A DNA stretch of 64,000 bases from Streptomyces sp. P3 (GCA_016893485.2 JAFEKX020000001.1:6899501-6963500), one strand, 5' to 3'. Shown: positions 30,118 to 39,250, counted from the first letter of the stretch. Made by a program: numbers and translations. Notes: generated from the letters alone by a model not told the origin.

Positions 30118-31656
30118 CTCCGCGTGCGATGCGGGGTGGGTCTCGTAGCGGGGCGAGGGCGGCCGGCCGCCCTTGCCGGAGCGGGGCGGGGGCGGGAGCT
30201 GGCGGATCCAGCCGTGTTCTTCGAGCAGGGCGAGGGCGGGGTCCAGGTCGCTGATGGCGGGGAATTCTGCCGGGCGCAGCGTCCGGAACAGCTCGCGTTT
30301 GGTGAACTGCGCGGGGTTGCTGGAGACGAGCTGGGCGAGGACGGTGAGCGCGGATTCGTGGGCGGGGTCGGCGCTCATGGCGCTGAACACGTCCAGGGCG
30401 TGCGCGGTGAAGTAGTCGCCCAACTGGGTTGCGGCGGCCATGGTCGGGGCTTCGATGGGCTTGTGCCATCCGTCCTCGGGGTGGGTGGCGAGGTGCAGGA
30501 GTCCGGCGATGCGGGCCACGGCTCCGTCCCGCTTGGACGCCCATTTCACGATCGGAGCGAAACTCCCGTCCGGACCCAGACGCGATTCGGTGACCTTCTG
30601 GAAGGCCAGAAGTACCGCGTCGGCTTCGGGGTGAGCTGGATGAGGGCGGGGTCGGTCCAGTCCGCCAGAGCGAGCGTCAGGCCCGCGAGGTGCTTGGCGT
30701 AGGTGGCGGCCACCTGCTCGTCGAGCAGGGCGGGGGTCAGGCTGCGGGAGCCGACCAGGGACAGGGGCTTGGAGTAGAGGAAGCGGGCGAGCAGGCCGCG
30801 TCCGTCGGCTCCGTCGATGCGGGAGAGTGCGTCCAGGACTTCCGGCTGCACGGCCAGACCGATGGTGACCGCCGGGAGTCGACGTGCTGGGCGCTGCGGC
30901 CCTGCCGGTTGACCCGGAGCATGTCGCCCGCGTGGCCCTTGAGGAACATGCCCATGTTGGGCTTGCCGGTGTAGCGGCCGGCGATGATGTCGAACAGCTC
31001 CCCCTCGGCACTCAGGCAGGAGATACGCCCGCCCTGCTCGTCCAGGAGGGTTCCGACGTTCTCCGGGGTGACGTCGTCCGCGACGAGCTGCGGTTCGGCG
31101 GGAACCCTCATCTTGTCGGCGTCCTGGGCGAGTTGGACGGCTTCGGCGGTCAGGGTGTCGCGGTGCTCGGGTTCCGCGTTGGCGGCCTTGCCCGCAGCTT
31201 TCTCGGCGGCGGACTTGGCCAGCCGTGCCAAGGTCTCGGCTTCCGCCCGCACGGGTCCGGACAGTTCGATCAGGGCTTTCTCCGCATCGAGAAGGGGCTT
31301 GACCATGAGGTCGAAGACGGCGGACTTCCGGTTGCCGGGGGCAGGGCGATGGCGGTGTAGATGTTCACGGGCTCGCGCCAGTGACCGCGAACGCACACCT
31401 TGACCCGCCCGCCGGCGGCGGTGGCCAGGACTGCCAGGGCCAGGCATCCGGCGAGGTCCGCCGGAGTCTGGGTCTCCTCGGCAACCCCGCGCACCATGCC
31501 GCCCAGCCAGGCGGGCAGGACGTCCACCGGGAAGTCGGGGAGGGGCGGGCGGGCGCGGAGGGGGACGGGTTCGTCCCAGGTGGGGCCGGTGATCTGCTCG
31601 GGTTCGATGTGCTCGAACCCTTCCCACAGGTCCGAGGTGGCGTCGTTGGTCGTCAT
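30085..31656 (-). CDS. DUF3987 family protein (putative replication ATPase)
   Basis: About 524 aa, start ATG 31656 (MTTNDATSDLWEGF). Near the N-terminus ALPPGNRKSAVFDLMVKPLL gives a P-loop-like PPGNRKS in place of a standard Walker A. The family is found next to phage and plasmid primases and is thought to act in replication, though its biochemistry is not established. Three single-base losses (about 31338, 30885 and 30635) divide it. Its ATG overlaps the preceding gene's stop (ATGA). The C-terminus is Pro/Arg-rich. Confidence 0.75.
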
Positions 31657-32016
31657 GCGGCGGCCCTGCCTTCCGGAGTGGGGTTCAACAGCGAACAGGT
31701 GGTGCGGTGTTCGCCGTGAGCGGCGATCAGTTGCAGGACGGCGGCGCGGCCGATGGCCTGACGCTCGTACCCGCAGGTGCACCAGGAATGAGCGGAGGGG
31801 TGACGCCCCAGGACGGCGGCGCGGTGATGTGGAGCCAGGCCACGGGGCGGCGTCCGTCGTCCCTGAGCGGGTCAGGGCGAACAGCAGTGGGGACGCCTGC
31901 GGCGACGCCCTTCGGTTCGCCCAAGTCCGGCCGTGGCGCGGCGGGTTCGGCGGGGCGGGTGCCGGTGGTGGTGGTGGGGGTGAGGCTCTTCAGGCGGGGG
32001 CGGGGGTGGTGCTCAT
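31653..32016 (-). CDS. Small AICE protein with CxC...C zinc motif
   Basis: About 121 aa. The Pro/Thr-rich N-terminal half leads to PVAWLHITAPPSWGVTP and then, after a lost base near 31787, to CTCGYERQAIGRAAVLQL and HGEHRTTCSLLNP, a probable zinc site. Similar short proteins accompany the replication genes of Streptomyces elements; their role is unknown. The start ATG 32016 overlaps the prim-pol stop (ATGA) but then needs a second indel near 31990; ATG 32023 in the other frame is the alternative. Confidence 0.6.
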
Positions 32017-32914
32017 GCCGCATCCCGGCGAGCCGTGTTGTGGGTGATGGACCAGTTCAGGGCGCTGCGCAGGGTCGAGCGGCACTCGGCAGCGGACAGT
32101 CCGGTTGACTCCCCCGCCTCCTGAAGAGCCTGCTCAACCACGTGCCGGGGAGGTCGCCCCACGCGACGAGCCGTCCCAGGGCGCGCGCCGCCCGGAACAA
32201 CGTGGCTTCCCGCCCGCCCTGTTGGGCCGACGCGACGTTTTGGGCTTCGTTGGCGAGTGCCGTGTCAGCGTATGAGCTGGATTGTGCCGTTACGGGCCCT
32301 GAGGGCGCCCGTACGGGCTTGGGGGCCGGTGTGAGGATGCTCAGCAGCCATCCGGGCACAGGGGCCGTCTCAGGGGCGCTGAGGGCTTCGTAGGCTCCGG
32401 TGGGGGTGGTGCTGCCGGCCGCGACGATGTAGCCGCCCCATGCGCGGGTGTCGACCAACTCCCCGATGGTTCCTGCCGTGTTGGTCAGCCGCACCCCGGC
32501 GGGGGCGGTGAAGTACAGGTGCTCACCGCCGCTCGCGGTCCTGACCCGGTAGGTGTCGGGGACGGCATGGCCGGCGCGCTCGCAGAGCGCCCTGAAGGTT
32601 GCCGCGCCGTCAGGCGCGTCCGAACTGCCCTTCCTGTTTGTGGTCTTGGGCATGTCGAGGTCGACGACGAGCAGACCGGACGGGCCTGTTGCGATGGCCA
32701 CGTTGGCGTCGCAGGTTTCCCAGCACAGCCGGATGCGCTGCGGGTTGGTGCTGGCGCGCTGCTCCCACTTGCGGTGCCCGTTGGCGCAGTCGCCGGTACC
32801 CACGCAGCGGTCGGAGCCGTGCAGGGCAGGCCGCTTGGTGCCAGGGCGCAGCGGGAAAACGTGCCAGCCGCGTTCGGCTGCGTTCAGCGCGGCGCGCATC
32901 AGGTGCTCGCTCAT
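32013..32914 (-). CDS. Bifunctional DNA primase/polymerase (prim-pol) replication protein
   Basis: About 300 aa from ATG 32914 (MSEHLMRAALNAAERGWHVFPL in part). The AEP-type prim-pol core shows GLLVVDLDMPKT (the DxD metal site) and SGGEHLYFTAP (catalytic His); a zinc-like insert CVGTGDCANGHRKWEQRA lies before them. It probably starts replication of the excised element (compare RepAM of AICEs). A lost C near 32143 changes the last 45 residues: the restored C-terminus is ALQEAGESTGLSAAE and ends at 32013. The start overlaps the stop of a 22-codon leader ORF. Confidence 0.85.
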
Positions 32915-32979
32915 GCGGCCACATCCAACGCGGGGGCGAGGAGGGCGAGCACTCGCCCGAAGTCGGTTCGATGGGTCAT
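32911..32979 (-). CDS. 22-aa leader ORF coupled to prim-pol
   Basis: MTHRTDFGRVLALLAPALDV plus two residues. A strong ribosome site GGAGGT stands before ATG 32979, and the stop TGA overlaps the prim-pol ATG (ATGA). The GGAGG can pair with CCTC upstream in a hairpin at about 32988-33008, so translation of the whole downstream unit may be controlled here. Confidence 0.55.
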   Translation of the reverse strand: MTHRTDFGRVLALLAPALDVAA

Positions 32980-33018
32980 GCTGGAGACCTCCAACAGGTC
33001 TGTTGAGGACGGGTTGGA

Positions 33019-33063
33019 CAAGAGCGGCCCCGCGACTTTGGCGAGACGAGGGGGCCGCTCTTG
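33019..33063. terminator. Hairpin upstream of the prim-pol leader
   Basis: Perfect 13-bp stem CAAGAGCGGCCCC (33019-33031) with 33051-33063 and a 19-nt loop, in the divergent gap between the prim-pol unit and the rightward small membrane gene. Terminator or structured leader. Confidence 0.6.
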
Positions 33064-33093
33064 GCGTTGCTGGTACGGCTGTAGCGCGGACCG

Positions 33094-33390
33094 GTGGTCG
33101 AGATCCGGACGCGGTTCTGGGGTACACGGGTGGCCATGGGGAGATCGAGTGGGGCACCGCATGTGATGGCTGACTGGTGGGCCCGTCGGTGGGTACGGGC
33201 GGCGGTACTGATCCCTCTGTGGTTCGCCACTTGGGGGTTAGGCGCCGTCTTTTGGCACCTGTTCTTGGATCACTCGTGGGCGGACTCGCTCACGTTCGCA
33301 GCGGCACTGGCCGGATCGCAGGCGGCAGTTCAGTGGTGGTTTGTGCGTACGGGGCGGTCGAAGCAGTGGCGCGGGCGGCGCGGCCAGTGA
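33094..33390 (+). CDS. Small two-segment membrane protein
   Basis: Up to 98 aa from GTG 33094; ATG 33136 or 33166 (MADWWARRW) are possible shorter starts. Hydrophobic segments AAVLIPLWFATWGLGAVFW and SLTFAAALAGSQAAVQWW, then a basic tail. It is one of only two rightward genes in the element and converges with the next gene. Unrecognised. Confidence 0.5.
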   Translation: MVEIRTRFWGTRVAMGRSSGAPHVMADWWARRWVRAAVLIPLWFATWGLGAVFWHLFLDHSWADSLTFAAALAGSQAAVQWWFVRTGRSKQWRGRRGQ

Positions 33391-33393
33391 GGT

Positions 33394-33861
33394 TCAGCCG
33401 TAGAACTTGTTCCGCTTGATCACGGCTTTGCGGATGTGGACCGTGGTCCCGCTCTTGCCGTGGCCGCGTGTGCTGAAGACCTGCACGGCGATCCACCCTC
33501 CGAAGATCACGGCGGCGAGGGTGATGAGCTGAGTGATCAGCGCGGTGAGCGCCGTGATGAAGGCGGTCAGCATCAGCAGTCCGCCACACACGGCGAGGAA
33601 CCCGACGCCTCCCAGCGCGATGTTCACGGCCGCGCGGGAGACGGGAGGCTTGGCCGCGATCGGCTCCGGCTGCATGGGGTTGATGGCGTAGCCGGTGACG
33701 ACGCGTCCGTCGGGAAGGACGATGCTCGCCACGGACGGGACGCTGCCCGGCTGGACGGGCACGACTGGTGCCGGCGCCATGGCGGCGGGCGGGATGGGGG
33801 CCGGGTAGTGGACTTCCGGGGCCCGTTCGGCGGGGGCGTGGCGGGCAGGTTCGGGGTACAT
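33394..33861 (-). CDS. Small AICE membrane protein
   Basis: Intact 155-aa frame starting MYPEPARHAPAERAPEVHYP. A Pro-rich cytoplasmic-type N-terminal half is followed by two hydrophobic segments (VNIALGGVGFLAVCGGLLML and LITLAAVIFGGWIAVQVF) and a basic tail KAVIKRNKFYG. A GGAAGGGA site lies just before the ATG. It resembles Spd-type accessory spread proteins in general build, but no firm family match. Confidence 0.6.
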   Translation of the reverse strand: MYPEPARHAPAERAPEVHYPAPIPPAAMAPAPVVPVQPGSVPSVASIVLPDGRVVTGYAINPMQPEPIAAKPPVSRAAVNIALGGVGFLAVCGGLLMLTAFITALTALITQLITLAAVIFGGWIAVQVFSTRGHGKSGTTVHIRKAVIKRNKFYG

Positions 33862-33884
33862 GCGGAATCCCTTCCGGGCATGGG

Positions 33885-34043
33885 TCAGGGAGGCGGGGAC
33901 ACCCCCTTCAGGGGGCGCTGTGGAGGGGGTTTCAGAGGTCTGGCCTGGGATGCCTCCCTGCCTCCCTGAACGATCATTCGTGCAGGTCAGATGGAGGGAG
34001 GCGGGTCAGGGAGGCGTTCAGGGAGTTCTCCCTGCCTCCCTGA
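33885..34043. repeat. TCAGGGAG octamer cluster (candidate clt or operator region)
   Basis: TCAGGGAG or its complement CTCCCTGA occurs at 33885, 33962, 34006, 34018 and 34036, with near copies at 33908 and 34028. A 13-bp inverted repeat GGGTCAGGGAGGC/GCCTCCCTGACCC closes 34003-34046. The region lies directly 3' of the TraB-like gene and 5' of the small membrane gene. Streptomyces TraB proteins bind 8-bp repeats in a clt site, often near traB, so this is a candidate. Confidence 0.7.
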
Positions 34044-34068
34044 CCCGTCCGGCATCGGCTCCCTGCCG

Positions 34069-36182
34069 TCATGAGACAGAAGCGGAACCCTCGTCACCTC
34101 GGTTCGCGAGCGCGGCGACGAGCCGGTCGCGGCCGATGACCATGCGGCCGTCCGACTTGTACGGCTCGGCTCCGGTGCCGTCGAGAACACGCTTGAGATC
34201 GATGAACGACCACTTCCCGTAGGCGTCCGCGTTCAGCGCAGCGAGCCGCTTCAGCACGTCCTGGGTGAGCACCCGGGAGGCGTCGCCGACCACGGCCGCG
34301 ATGTCCGCGAGCGGGTCACGCTCCTCGCCCCGCTCGATGACGGTCAGCGTGGTGACCCCGTCACGCAGGGCCTTGGCCCGGTCGGTGATGGCCACGGCGG
34401 CGTCGTCGTCGACGTAGTGCGTGCGCACGGTCAGCGAGGACTGTCCCTTGGGAATGTCGATCCCCGACGAGGCGACCACGAGGGTTCCCTGATCCAGACC
34501 GGGGCGCAGCAGGTTCGGCGCCGCGCCCCCGTCGACCGCCTTGTCCCCCAGCGCCATCCGGGCCTGCGACTCCGTGCCCAGCGCGAGCGAGGCCCGGGTG
34601 TGAGCGCCCTCGCGGACCAGCTTGGGAAGGTTCTGGTCGGTGGGGTCCTGGGTGCCCTGCCACATCAGCACGTTGACCGCACGCCCCTGGTTGTGAATCT
34701 TGCGGACGGCCATGAAGTACCGCGACGTGGCCTTCGATCCGCCGTAGTAGCGGCCGTCCTCGTCCTTGAGCGGGCACATGAACGCCACCTGCGCCTCATC
34801 GACCAGGACGATCAGCGCGGGGAACACGGTGCCGGGCGGGGCCATCAAGCGGCGGTTCATCTCGTCGACCGCGCCTTCGACCATCTCCGTGACCTGGATG
34901 ACGTGGTCGTCGGTCGGACCCTGGATCAGGACGTCGGCCAGGCCGTCGAACATGGCCCAGTCGCCCACGCCCTTGAGGTCGCCCATCAGGAAGCGCACCG
35001 ACTTGTCCAGCGCCAGCCACAGGGCGAGGGAGCGCAGGGCGACGGTCTTGCCCTGGTTGGACAACCCGGTGATGAGCAGGTGGCGCTGATACAGCGACAG
35101 GGCGGCTGCGTCGCCGCGCAGGTCCTGTCCCCAGGGGCGCGACCCTTGGCGTAGTCGGCGGTCATCGTCTCGTCGGTGACCAGCGGCGACGGGCCGATCG
35201 GCTCGTCCAGTGCCCCGGAGTCGGCAACCCACAACCGCACGGTGCGGGCCGCCTGCGGGATGGTGATGAACACCTCGTGCTCGTGCCGGGAGAGGTTCTC
35301 CGCCAGCTTGCGGCGGCGCTGCTGCGCTTCGACCGTCGACACCCCGGACGGCAGGGTGACGTCGACTTCCACCCCGCACCCGGCGATCGTGATCGGGCCC
35401 AGCATGGACGCGCCAGCGTCACCCATCTCCTTGATGGCGTTGCGCAACGCGGGCACACCGAGGTCGCGCAAGCCTTCACGACGATGGAAGGGGTGATGGG
35501 TTCGCCCTCGCCGTTGCGGACGTTGGCGGGCAGGGCCCAGGTCGGTGCGGCTTGCTGCTTGCTGCCGACCATCCACAGGGCGAGCAGCGCGAACAGCGGT
35601 CCCAGGACCACGGCGGTGGGCCACACCATCTGCACGATCCGGATCAGCGTTGCGATGAAGTCGACCGTCGCCTTGAGCGGCGTGATGACGTCGCGGACAT
35701 CGTGGTTGTTGATGGCCATCACGACCCCCAGCGCGACCAGCACACCCATGCCCATACCGGCACTGACCCCGACGCCCTTCGCGGCCTCAATCGGGGAGTG
35801 GAGGAGGTCCATGCGGCGGTGGTGGCGGGCCTGCCGGAAACGTTGTCCGCGTTCCTCCCACTCAGCGGCCAGTTCGTAGTTCCCAGCGGCTTCGGCGGCT
35901 CGCTGCATCCGCTCGTAGCGGGCCGGGGTCTTGCTGTCCCAGGTGCGGCGGGCCACGATCCGGCCCCCGTTGAAGGTGTAGAGGCTGTGCCGGGCCATCG
36001 CGCGGGCGGCGGACTTGGTGTTCTCGTGGGTGACCACGTGCCGCACGGCGCGGCCGGAGCGCACCCACAGGGGGACCAGGGGCGCCGGAGCGGGTCGGGG
36101 ACCACGGTGAGGACCGTGGGCGTGACGTCCGGCTCAGCAGCGGCCGGGGGTTCTTGACGAGTCGTACGACGTTCTCGGTCAT
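34069..36182 (-). CDS. traB: TraB-like FtsK/SpoIIIE DNA translocase
   Basis: The single conjugation motor of Streptomyces elements, moving double-stranded DNA between mycelia. About 705 aa from ATG 36182 (MTENVVRLVKNP). Two membrane segments (GMGMGVLVALGVVMAINNH and WPTAVVLGPLFALLALWMV) precede the motor with Walker A GLSNQGKT and Walker B ALIVLVDEAQ. At the C-terminus, KWSFIDLKRVLDGTGAEPY and a winged-helix-like end could bind clt repeats. Shifts near 36145, 36085, 35475 and 35150 break it into several frames. It is cotranscribed leftwards. Confidence 0.88.
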
Positions 36183-36287
36183 GCTGGGACTGCTCCTGAC
36201 TGCCCCCTTCGGGGCGGGATGTGGGAGAGGTGCCGGGGTGCCGGTGTCCGTGGAAAGAGCGGGCACCCCGGCTGCCGTACGGGCTGG

Positions 36288-36460
36288 TCACAGCCAGCGG
36301 GAAGGCTTCTTGGGCACGATGTGCGGGTGGCCGTTGAGCATGTGGTCGACGCACTGCGGGCAGTCCTGCCGGGGGCGCAGGCGGCGGTGGATGCTGCGGT
36401 CGTTGGCGTGCTGCCAGCACTGCGGGCACTCGCCGGGAGGGGTGACCAGGGGTTTGCCAT
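36288..36460 (-). CDS. Small zinc-ribbon protein (CPQC...CPQC)
   Basis: About 57 aa: KPLVTPPGECPQCWQHANDR followed by RQDCPQCVDHMLNGHPHIV. Two CPQC knuckles 24 residues apart suggest one zinc site. ATG 36460 fits if one base is restored just after the start (ATG-GC-AAACCC). It overlaps the coiled-coil gene's end closely and precedes traB by about 105 bp. Function unknown. Confidence 0.55.
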
Positions 36461-36462
36461 GG

Positions 36463-36780
36463 TCAGAACCACCCCGACCGCTTCTTCGCGGCCTTTTCAC
36501 GGGCCGCCTCACTGAGCAGACTCTGCTTCGCGGTGTGCAGGGCGGTCAGTTCGGCGGTCAGCCGGGACGTGATGGAGGAGTCCAGGGAATCCATCCGGCT
36601 CTCGGCTCCGCTCGTGCTGCGGCCCTTGTGGACGCTGTGGGCGCCACCTGCCAGAGCGCGGGTCATGGACAGACGTTCGCGGGCGGTCAGCGGCCACCAC
36701 TCACCCCGCTGCACCGCTTCCAGCTTGTTTTGCGCCTTCTGGATCTCGCGGTCCAGGCGGCGGATCTCGGACTTCGACAC
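36463..36780 (-). CDS. Small coiled-coil protein of the element
   Basis: 105 aa, intact, from GTG 36780 (MSKSEIRRLDREIQKAQNKL). Charged heptad-like N-terminal region, Ser-rich middle and a basic C-terminus (EAAREKAAKKRSGWF). It follows the RRQL-type gene by 2 nt, indicating coupling. No known domain. Confidence 0.6.
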   Translation of the reverse strand: MSKSEIRRLDREIQKAQNKLEAVQRGEWWPLTARERLSMTRALAGGAHSVHKGRSTSGAESRMDSLDSSITSRLTAELTALHTAKQSLLSEAAREKAAKKRSGWF

Positions 36781-36782
36781 GC

Positions 36783-37176
36783 TCAACTCCCTTGTGGAGT
36801 AGTGGTGTTGGGGTAGGCGCACAGGACGCACATGCCGAGTGAGCGCGGCATGCAGTAGCTGTACGTGACCCGGCAGACCGGGCACGTCTGGCGGGCCAGC
36901 ATCGCCAGCGCGAGGGCGCCCCACTTCCGCGACGTCATCGGCCGCACGGGCTTGGCGAGGTCGATGCGGTAGAGGTAGGCGACGCGGACCGTGCCGGCGC
37001 GGCGGTTGATGCGCATGACCTGCGCCGCTATCGGCTGACCCCGGACGCAGACCACGCGCCCGTAACTGCCGGCGGGTGGCGTACTGCTCGTCACTGGGGG
37101 CGTACTTCCAGGGGAAGGTAGGGACGCCGTACCGGGCCCCGCTCGGGTCGTAACACTTCCCGAAAGCGGCGGACAC
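36783..37176 (-). CDS. RRQL-motif zinc-binding AICE protein
   Basis: About 131 aa from GTG 37176 (MSAAFGKCYDPSGARYG). It contains the phrase ATRRQLRARGLRPG, recurring in short proteins of Streptomyces integrative elements, then GQPIAAQVMRINRRAG after a two-base loss near 37063. The C-terminus carries TCPVCRVTYSYC and MCVLC, a zinc ribbon. Function unknown; position before the coiled-coil and TraB genes suggests part of the transfer operon. Confidence 0.65.
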
Positions 37177-37180
37177 GACG

Positions 37181-37363
37181 TCAGCCCGCCTTCGGCGTGC
37201 GGCGGCGGTGGGGCGTGGCCATCGGGCCGGTGGGTGAGCAGCCGGGCCGGACCCCTGCGCGCCCCCACATGCCGGGCGCCTTGCCGGCCGGGTTGATGGG
37301 GCCGGGGGCCGGTCGGGTGATCTCGTCGTCCCTGCGCGGGGTCTTGTCCCGCCACAGGCCCAT
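37181..37363 (-). CDS. 60-aa basic protein coupled to the DUF2637 gene
   Basis: Intact; begins MGLWRDKTPRRDDEITRPAP. ATG 37363 overlaps the DUF2637 gene stop (ATGA). Rich in Pro, Gly and Arg. Unrecognised, but its coupling makes it likely real. Confidence 0.5.
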   Translation of the reverse strand: MGLWRDKTPRRDDEITRPAPGPINPAGKAPGMWGRAGVRPGCSPTGPMATPHRRRTPKAG

Positions 37364-38298
37364 CAGATGGACCCCGTTCCCAGCGCGGGGACGGTTGCGG
37401 CACGCTCGGCGAGGATCGTGTCCCGCAGCATCCGGGCGTTGGCCGGTGAGGTACGGATCATGCGGCGGATGCCCTCTGCGGTCACCTTCGCGTCCGGCAG
37501 GTTCGCGGTCGCGGTACGGGCCTCATCGAGCAACTGCGCCTGCGTGCGCTTCGGTTGGGGCGACCGGGCCACGCTCGGAACCCGACCGGTCGCCGCGCGC
37601 GGACGGGCGGACGTAGCCGCAACCGTTGTCCGCTTCGGAGTCGACCCGATCGCGTTGACCGAGGCCGATCCGATCGCGGGTGCGGGCTTGAGCGGGAGAG
37701 TCGACTTCAGGAAGCCGAGCGGTACCGGATCGGGTGTCCGTACCGGGTTCGCCACGGCGGGCGCGGTGATCGGTGCGGGGGTCGATTCCGGCAGGTCAGC
37801 CGTAGACCGTTTCCTTGCGGTCTCGGTAGATTCCTCCGCATTCGCGACCGGGGCCACGATCGGGGCGGGCTGGTGATGCAGCACCTTGGCGACGAGGTCG
37901 GAACCGAAGTAGATCGACCCGACCGGAAGCGACGTGGCCAGCAGCACCAACGCGTAGTTGGCGGGGTCCCAGTCGGCGAGGCGTCCCCAGTCGACCGTGG
38001 TGCCGTGCAGGGCGGGGACCAGGCCGTGGACGTAGTTGAGGACCAGGGAGGCGGCGGTGTAGGTGCCCAGCACCTTCAGGGCGAACCTGCGGTCGTCGTC
38101 GACGAGGACGAGGGCGGCGACCAGGGCGAGGGCCATCAGGCCGTCGACCACGAACGGGTACAGGGTCGCGGCAGTGTGGTCCGCGCCGATCGCGTTCGCG
38201 ATGTCCCGCAACGCGTTCCACGACACCCGAAACGCCATGCCGACCACGGCGACCAGCGCGAGGACGAGGGCGATACGGCCCTTGCGGTTGAGGCTCAC
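37363..38298 (-). CDS. DUF2637 membrane protein (Spd-type)
   Basis: Intact 311-aa frame from GTG 38298 (MSLNRKGRIALVLALVAVVG). Four hydrophobic segments in the first 150 residues with the DUF2637 phrase FRVSWNALRDIANA, then a Thr/Pro-rich linker and a C-terminal helical domain (QAQLLDEARTATANLPDAKV) that may bind DNA or protein. DUF2637 proteins accompany TraB in Streptomyces elements and are thought to help intramycelial spread. GTGA overlap with the upstream gene. Confidence 0.8.
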   Translation of the reverse strand: MSLNRKGRIALVLALVAVVGMAFRVSWNALRDIANAIGADHTAATLYPFVVDGLMALALVAALVLVDDDRRFALKVLGTYTAASLVLNYVHGLVPALHGTTVDWGRLADWDPANYALVLLATSLPVGSIYFGSDLVAKVLHHQPAPIVAPVANAEESTETARKRSTADLPESTPAPITAPAVANPVRTPDPVPLGFLKSTLPLKPAPAIGSASVNAIGSTPKRTTVAATSARPRAATGRVPSVARSPQPKRTQAQLLDEARTATANLPDAKVTAEGIRRMIRTSPANARMLRDTILAERAATVPALGTGSI

Positions 38299-38555
38299 CG
38301 CAGCCACCCCCGCCGCTTCTTCTGCGGGGTGGACTGCTCCGCCTCCCACTGCTCCCACTCGCGGGCGTCTTCCTCGCGTCCACTGGTCCGGGCCAGCTCT
38401 GCCGCCTTCTGATGCGGCGTCATGGCTTGCCACTGCGCTTCGGTGGCGGGACGGTGCGGCTGTGCCGGCACGGGTGCGGGAGTGCTGCGGTCGACCTGCC
38501 GGGCCGCGTACTGCTGCTCCGGGCTCTGCATGTCCTTGAATCGGCGGCCCATCAC
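38295..38555 (-). CDS. 86-aa hydrophilic AICE protein
   Basis: Starts at GTG 38555 or ATG 38552 (MGRRFKDMQSPEQQYAARQ). Charged and Gln-rich, ending QSTPQKKRRGWLR. Start and stop overlap the neighbouring genes by 1-4 bases, so it belongs to the leftward operon. Unrecognised. Confidence 0.55.
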   Translation of the reverse strand: MMGRRFKDMQSPEQQYAARQVDRSTPAPVPAQPHRPATEAQWQAMTPHQKAAELARTSGREEDAREWEQWEAEQSTPQKKRRGWLR

Positions 38556-38815
38556 GCACCCCCGTCCGCGTCGTAGTGGCGGTAGGTGGTGGGCGGCTTC
38601 TGCGCGAGCCGCTCACGGAGGTAACCGGTGTGCCAGCCAAGCCCCCAGTCGGAGGCCTGCGGCTCGCCCAACACCCCGTTCAGGGCCACGACCGCATCCA
38701 GCACGCGGTCTTCGAGCAGAACCCGGAATGCTTCGTGGTCACCAAAGGTGGCCGGGGTGGGGATGTTGATGGCGTCCAGGACGGCAGTCAGGAACTCGCG
38801 GGTGTCGGCGTTCAT
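38552..38815 (-). CDS. 87-aa AICE protein
   Basis: Intact; begins MNADTREFLTAVLDAINIPT and includes LLEDRVLDAVVALNGVLGEP. Overlaps DUF6284 upstream (ATGA) and the next gene downstream. Conserved-looking small protein of unknown function. Confidence 0.6.
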   Translation of the reverse strand: MNADTREFLTAVLDAINIPTPATFGDHEAFRVLLEDRVLDAVVALNGVLGEPQASDWGLGWHTGYLRERLAQKPPTTYRHYDADGGA

Positions 38816-39081
38816 GCCGCACCGCCGGGCAGGGTCTCGTCGACCGTGCGGTTGATGAGGGCCACCCGGGCGGCGAGCGCCCGGCGACGGGCCCGGCGCA
38901 GGCGCCGGACGTCCAACTCGGTCGGAGTGCGGTCCAGGGTGATGATCTGTGCGTCGAGCAGGTCGACGTCCGCCAGGATCACGGGCATCTCGGAGTCGAT
39001 CGCGTCCAGTTCCGCAGCCGTGGGCTCAAGCCATTCGGCGAACGCGGTAACAGCCTCTTGAACAGTGACGATGTTGCTCAT
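38812..39081 (-). CDS. DUF6284 family protein
   Basis: Intact 89-aa frame from ATG 39081 (MSNIVTVQEAVTAFAEW). Acidic helical N-terminal half (ELDAIDSEMPVILADVDLLD) and very basic C-terminal half (DVRRLRRARRRALAARV). Family found in actinomycete mobile elements, function unknown. Upstream lie an 11-bp hairpin and a tRNA-like minihelix. Confidence 0.65.
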   Translation of the reverse strand: MSNIVTVQEAVTAFAEWLEPTAAELDAIDSEMPVILADVDLLDAQIITLDRTPTELDVRRLRRARRRALAARVALINRTVDETLPGGAA

Positions 39082-39120
39082 TGGGTCGTGGTTCCTCTCG
39101 CAGGGTGAACGGCCCGAACA

Positions 39121-39148
39121 GCACCCCGGAGGGCCAACTCCGGGGTGC
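39121..39148 (-). terminator. 11-bp hairpin upstream of DUF6284 gene
   Basis: GCACCCCGGAG (39121-39131) pairs perfectly with CTCCGGGGTGC (39138-39148) around a 6-nt loop. Terminator or leader structure between two leftward genes. Confidence 0.6.
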
Positions 39149-39209
39149 GCGCCGTTGGGGAAGAGCCGCACGCAGACGTGCGGCATGACCGCTGAGCAGC
39201 GGCCGGAGC

Positions 39210-39250
39210 GCCCCGACCGGGAGTCGAACCCGGTCTTCGACCTTCGGGGC
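39210..39250 (-). other. tRNA acceptor/T-arm-like minihelix 1
   Basis: On the minus strand, GCCCCGA...TCGGGGC forms a 7-bp acceptor-like stem (39244-39250 with 39210-39216), directly stacked on a 5-bp stem CCGGG/CCCGG (39229-39233 with 39217-39221) closing the 7-nt loop TTCGACT, which fits the tRNA T-loop. D and anticodon arms are replaced by 10 nt. Not a functional tRNA by itself. Confidence 0.6.
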
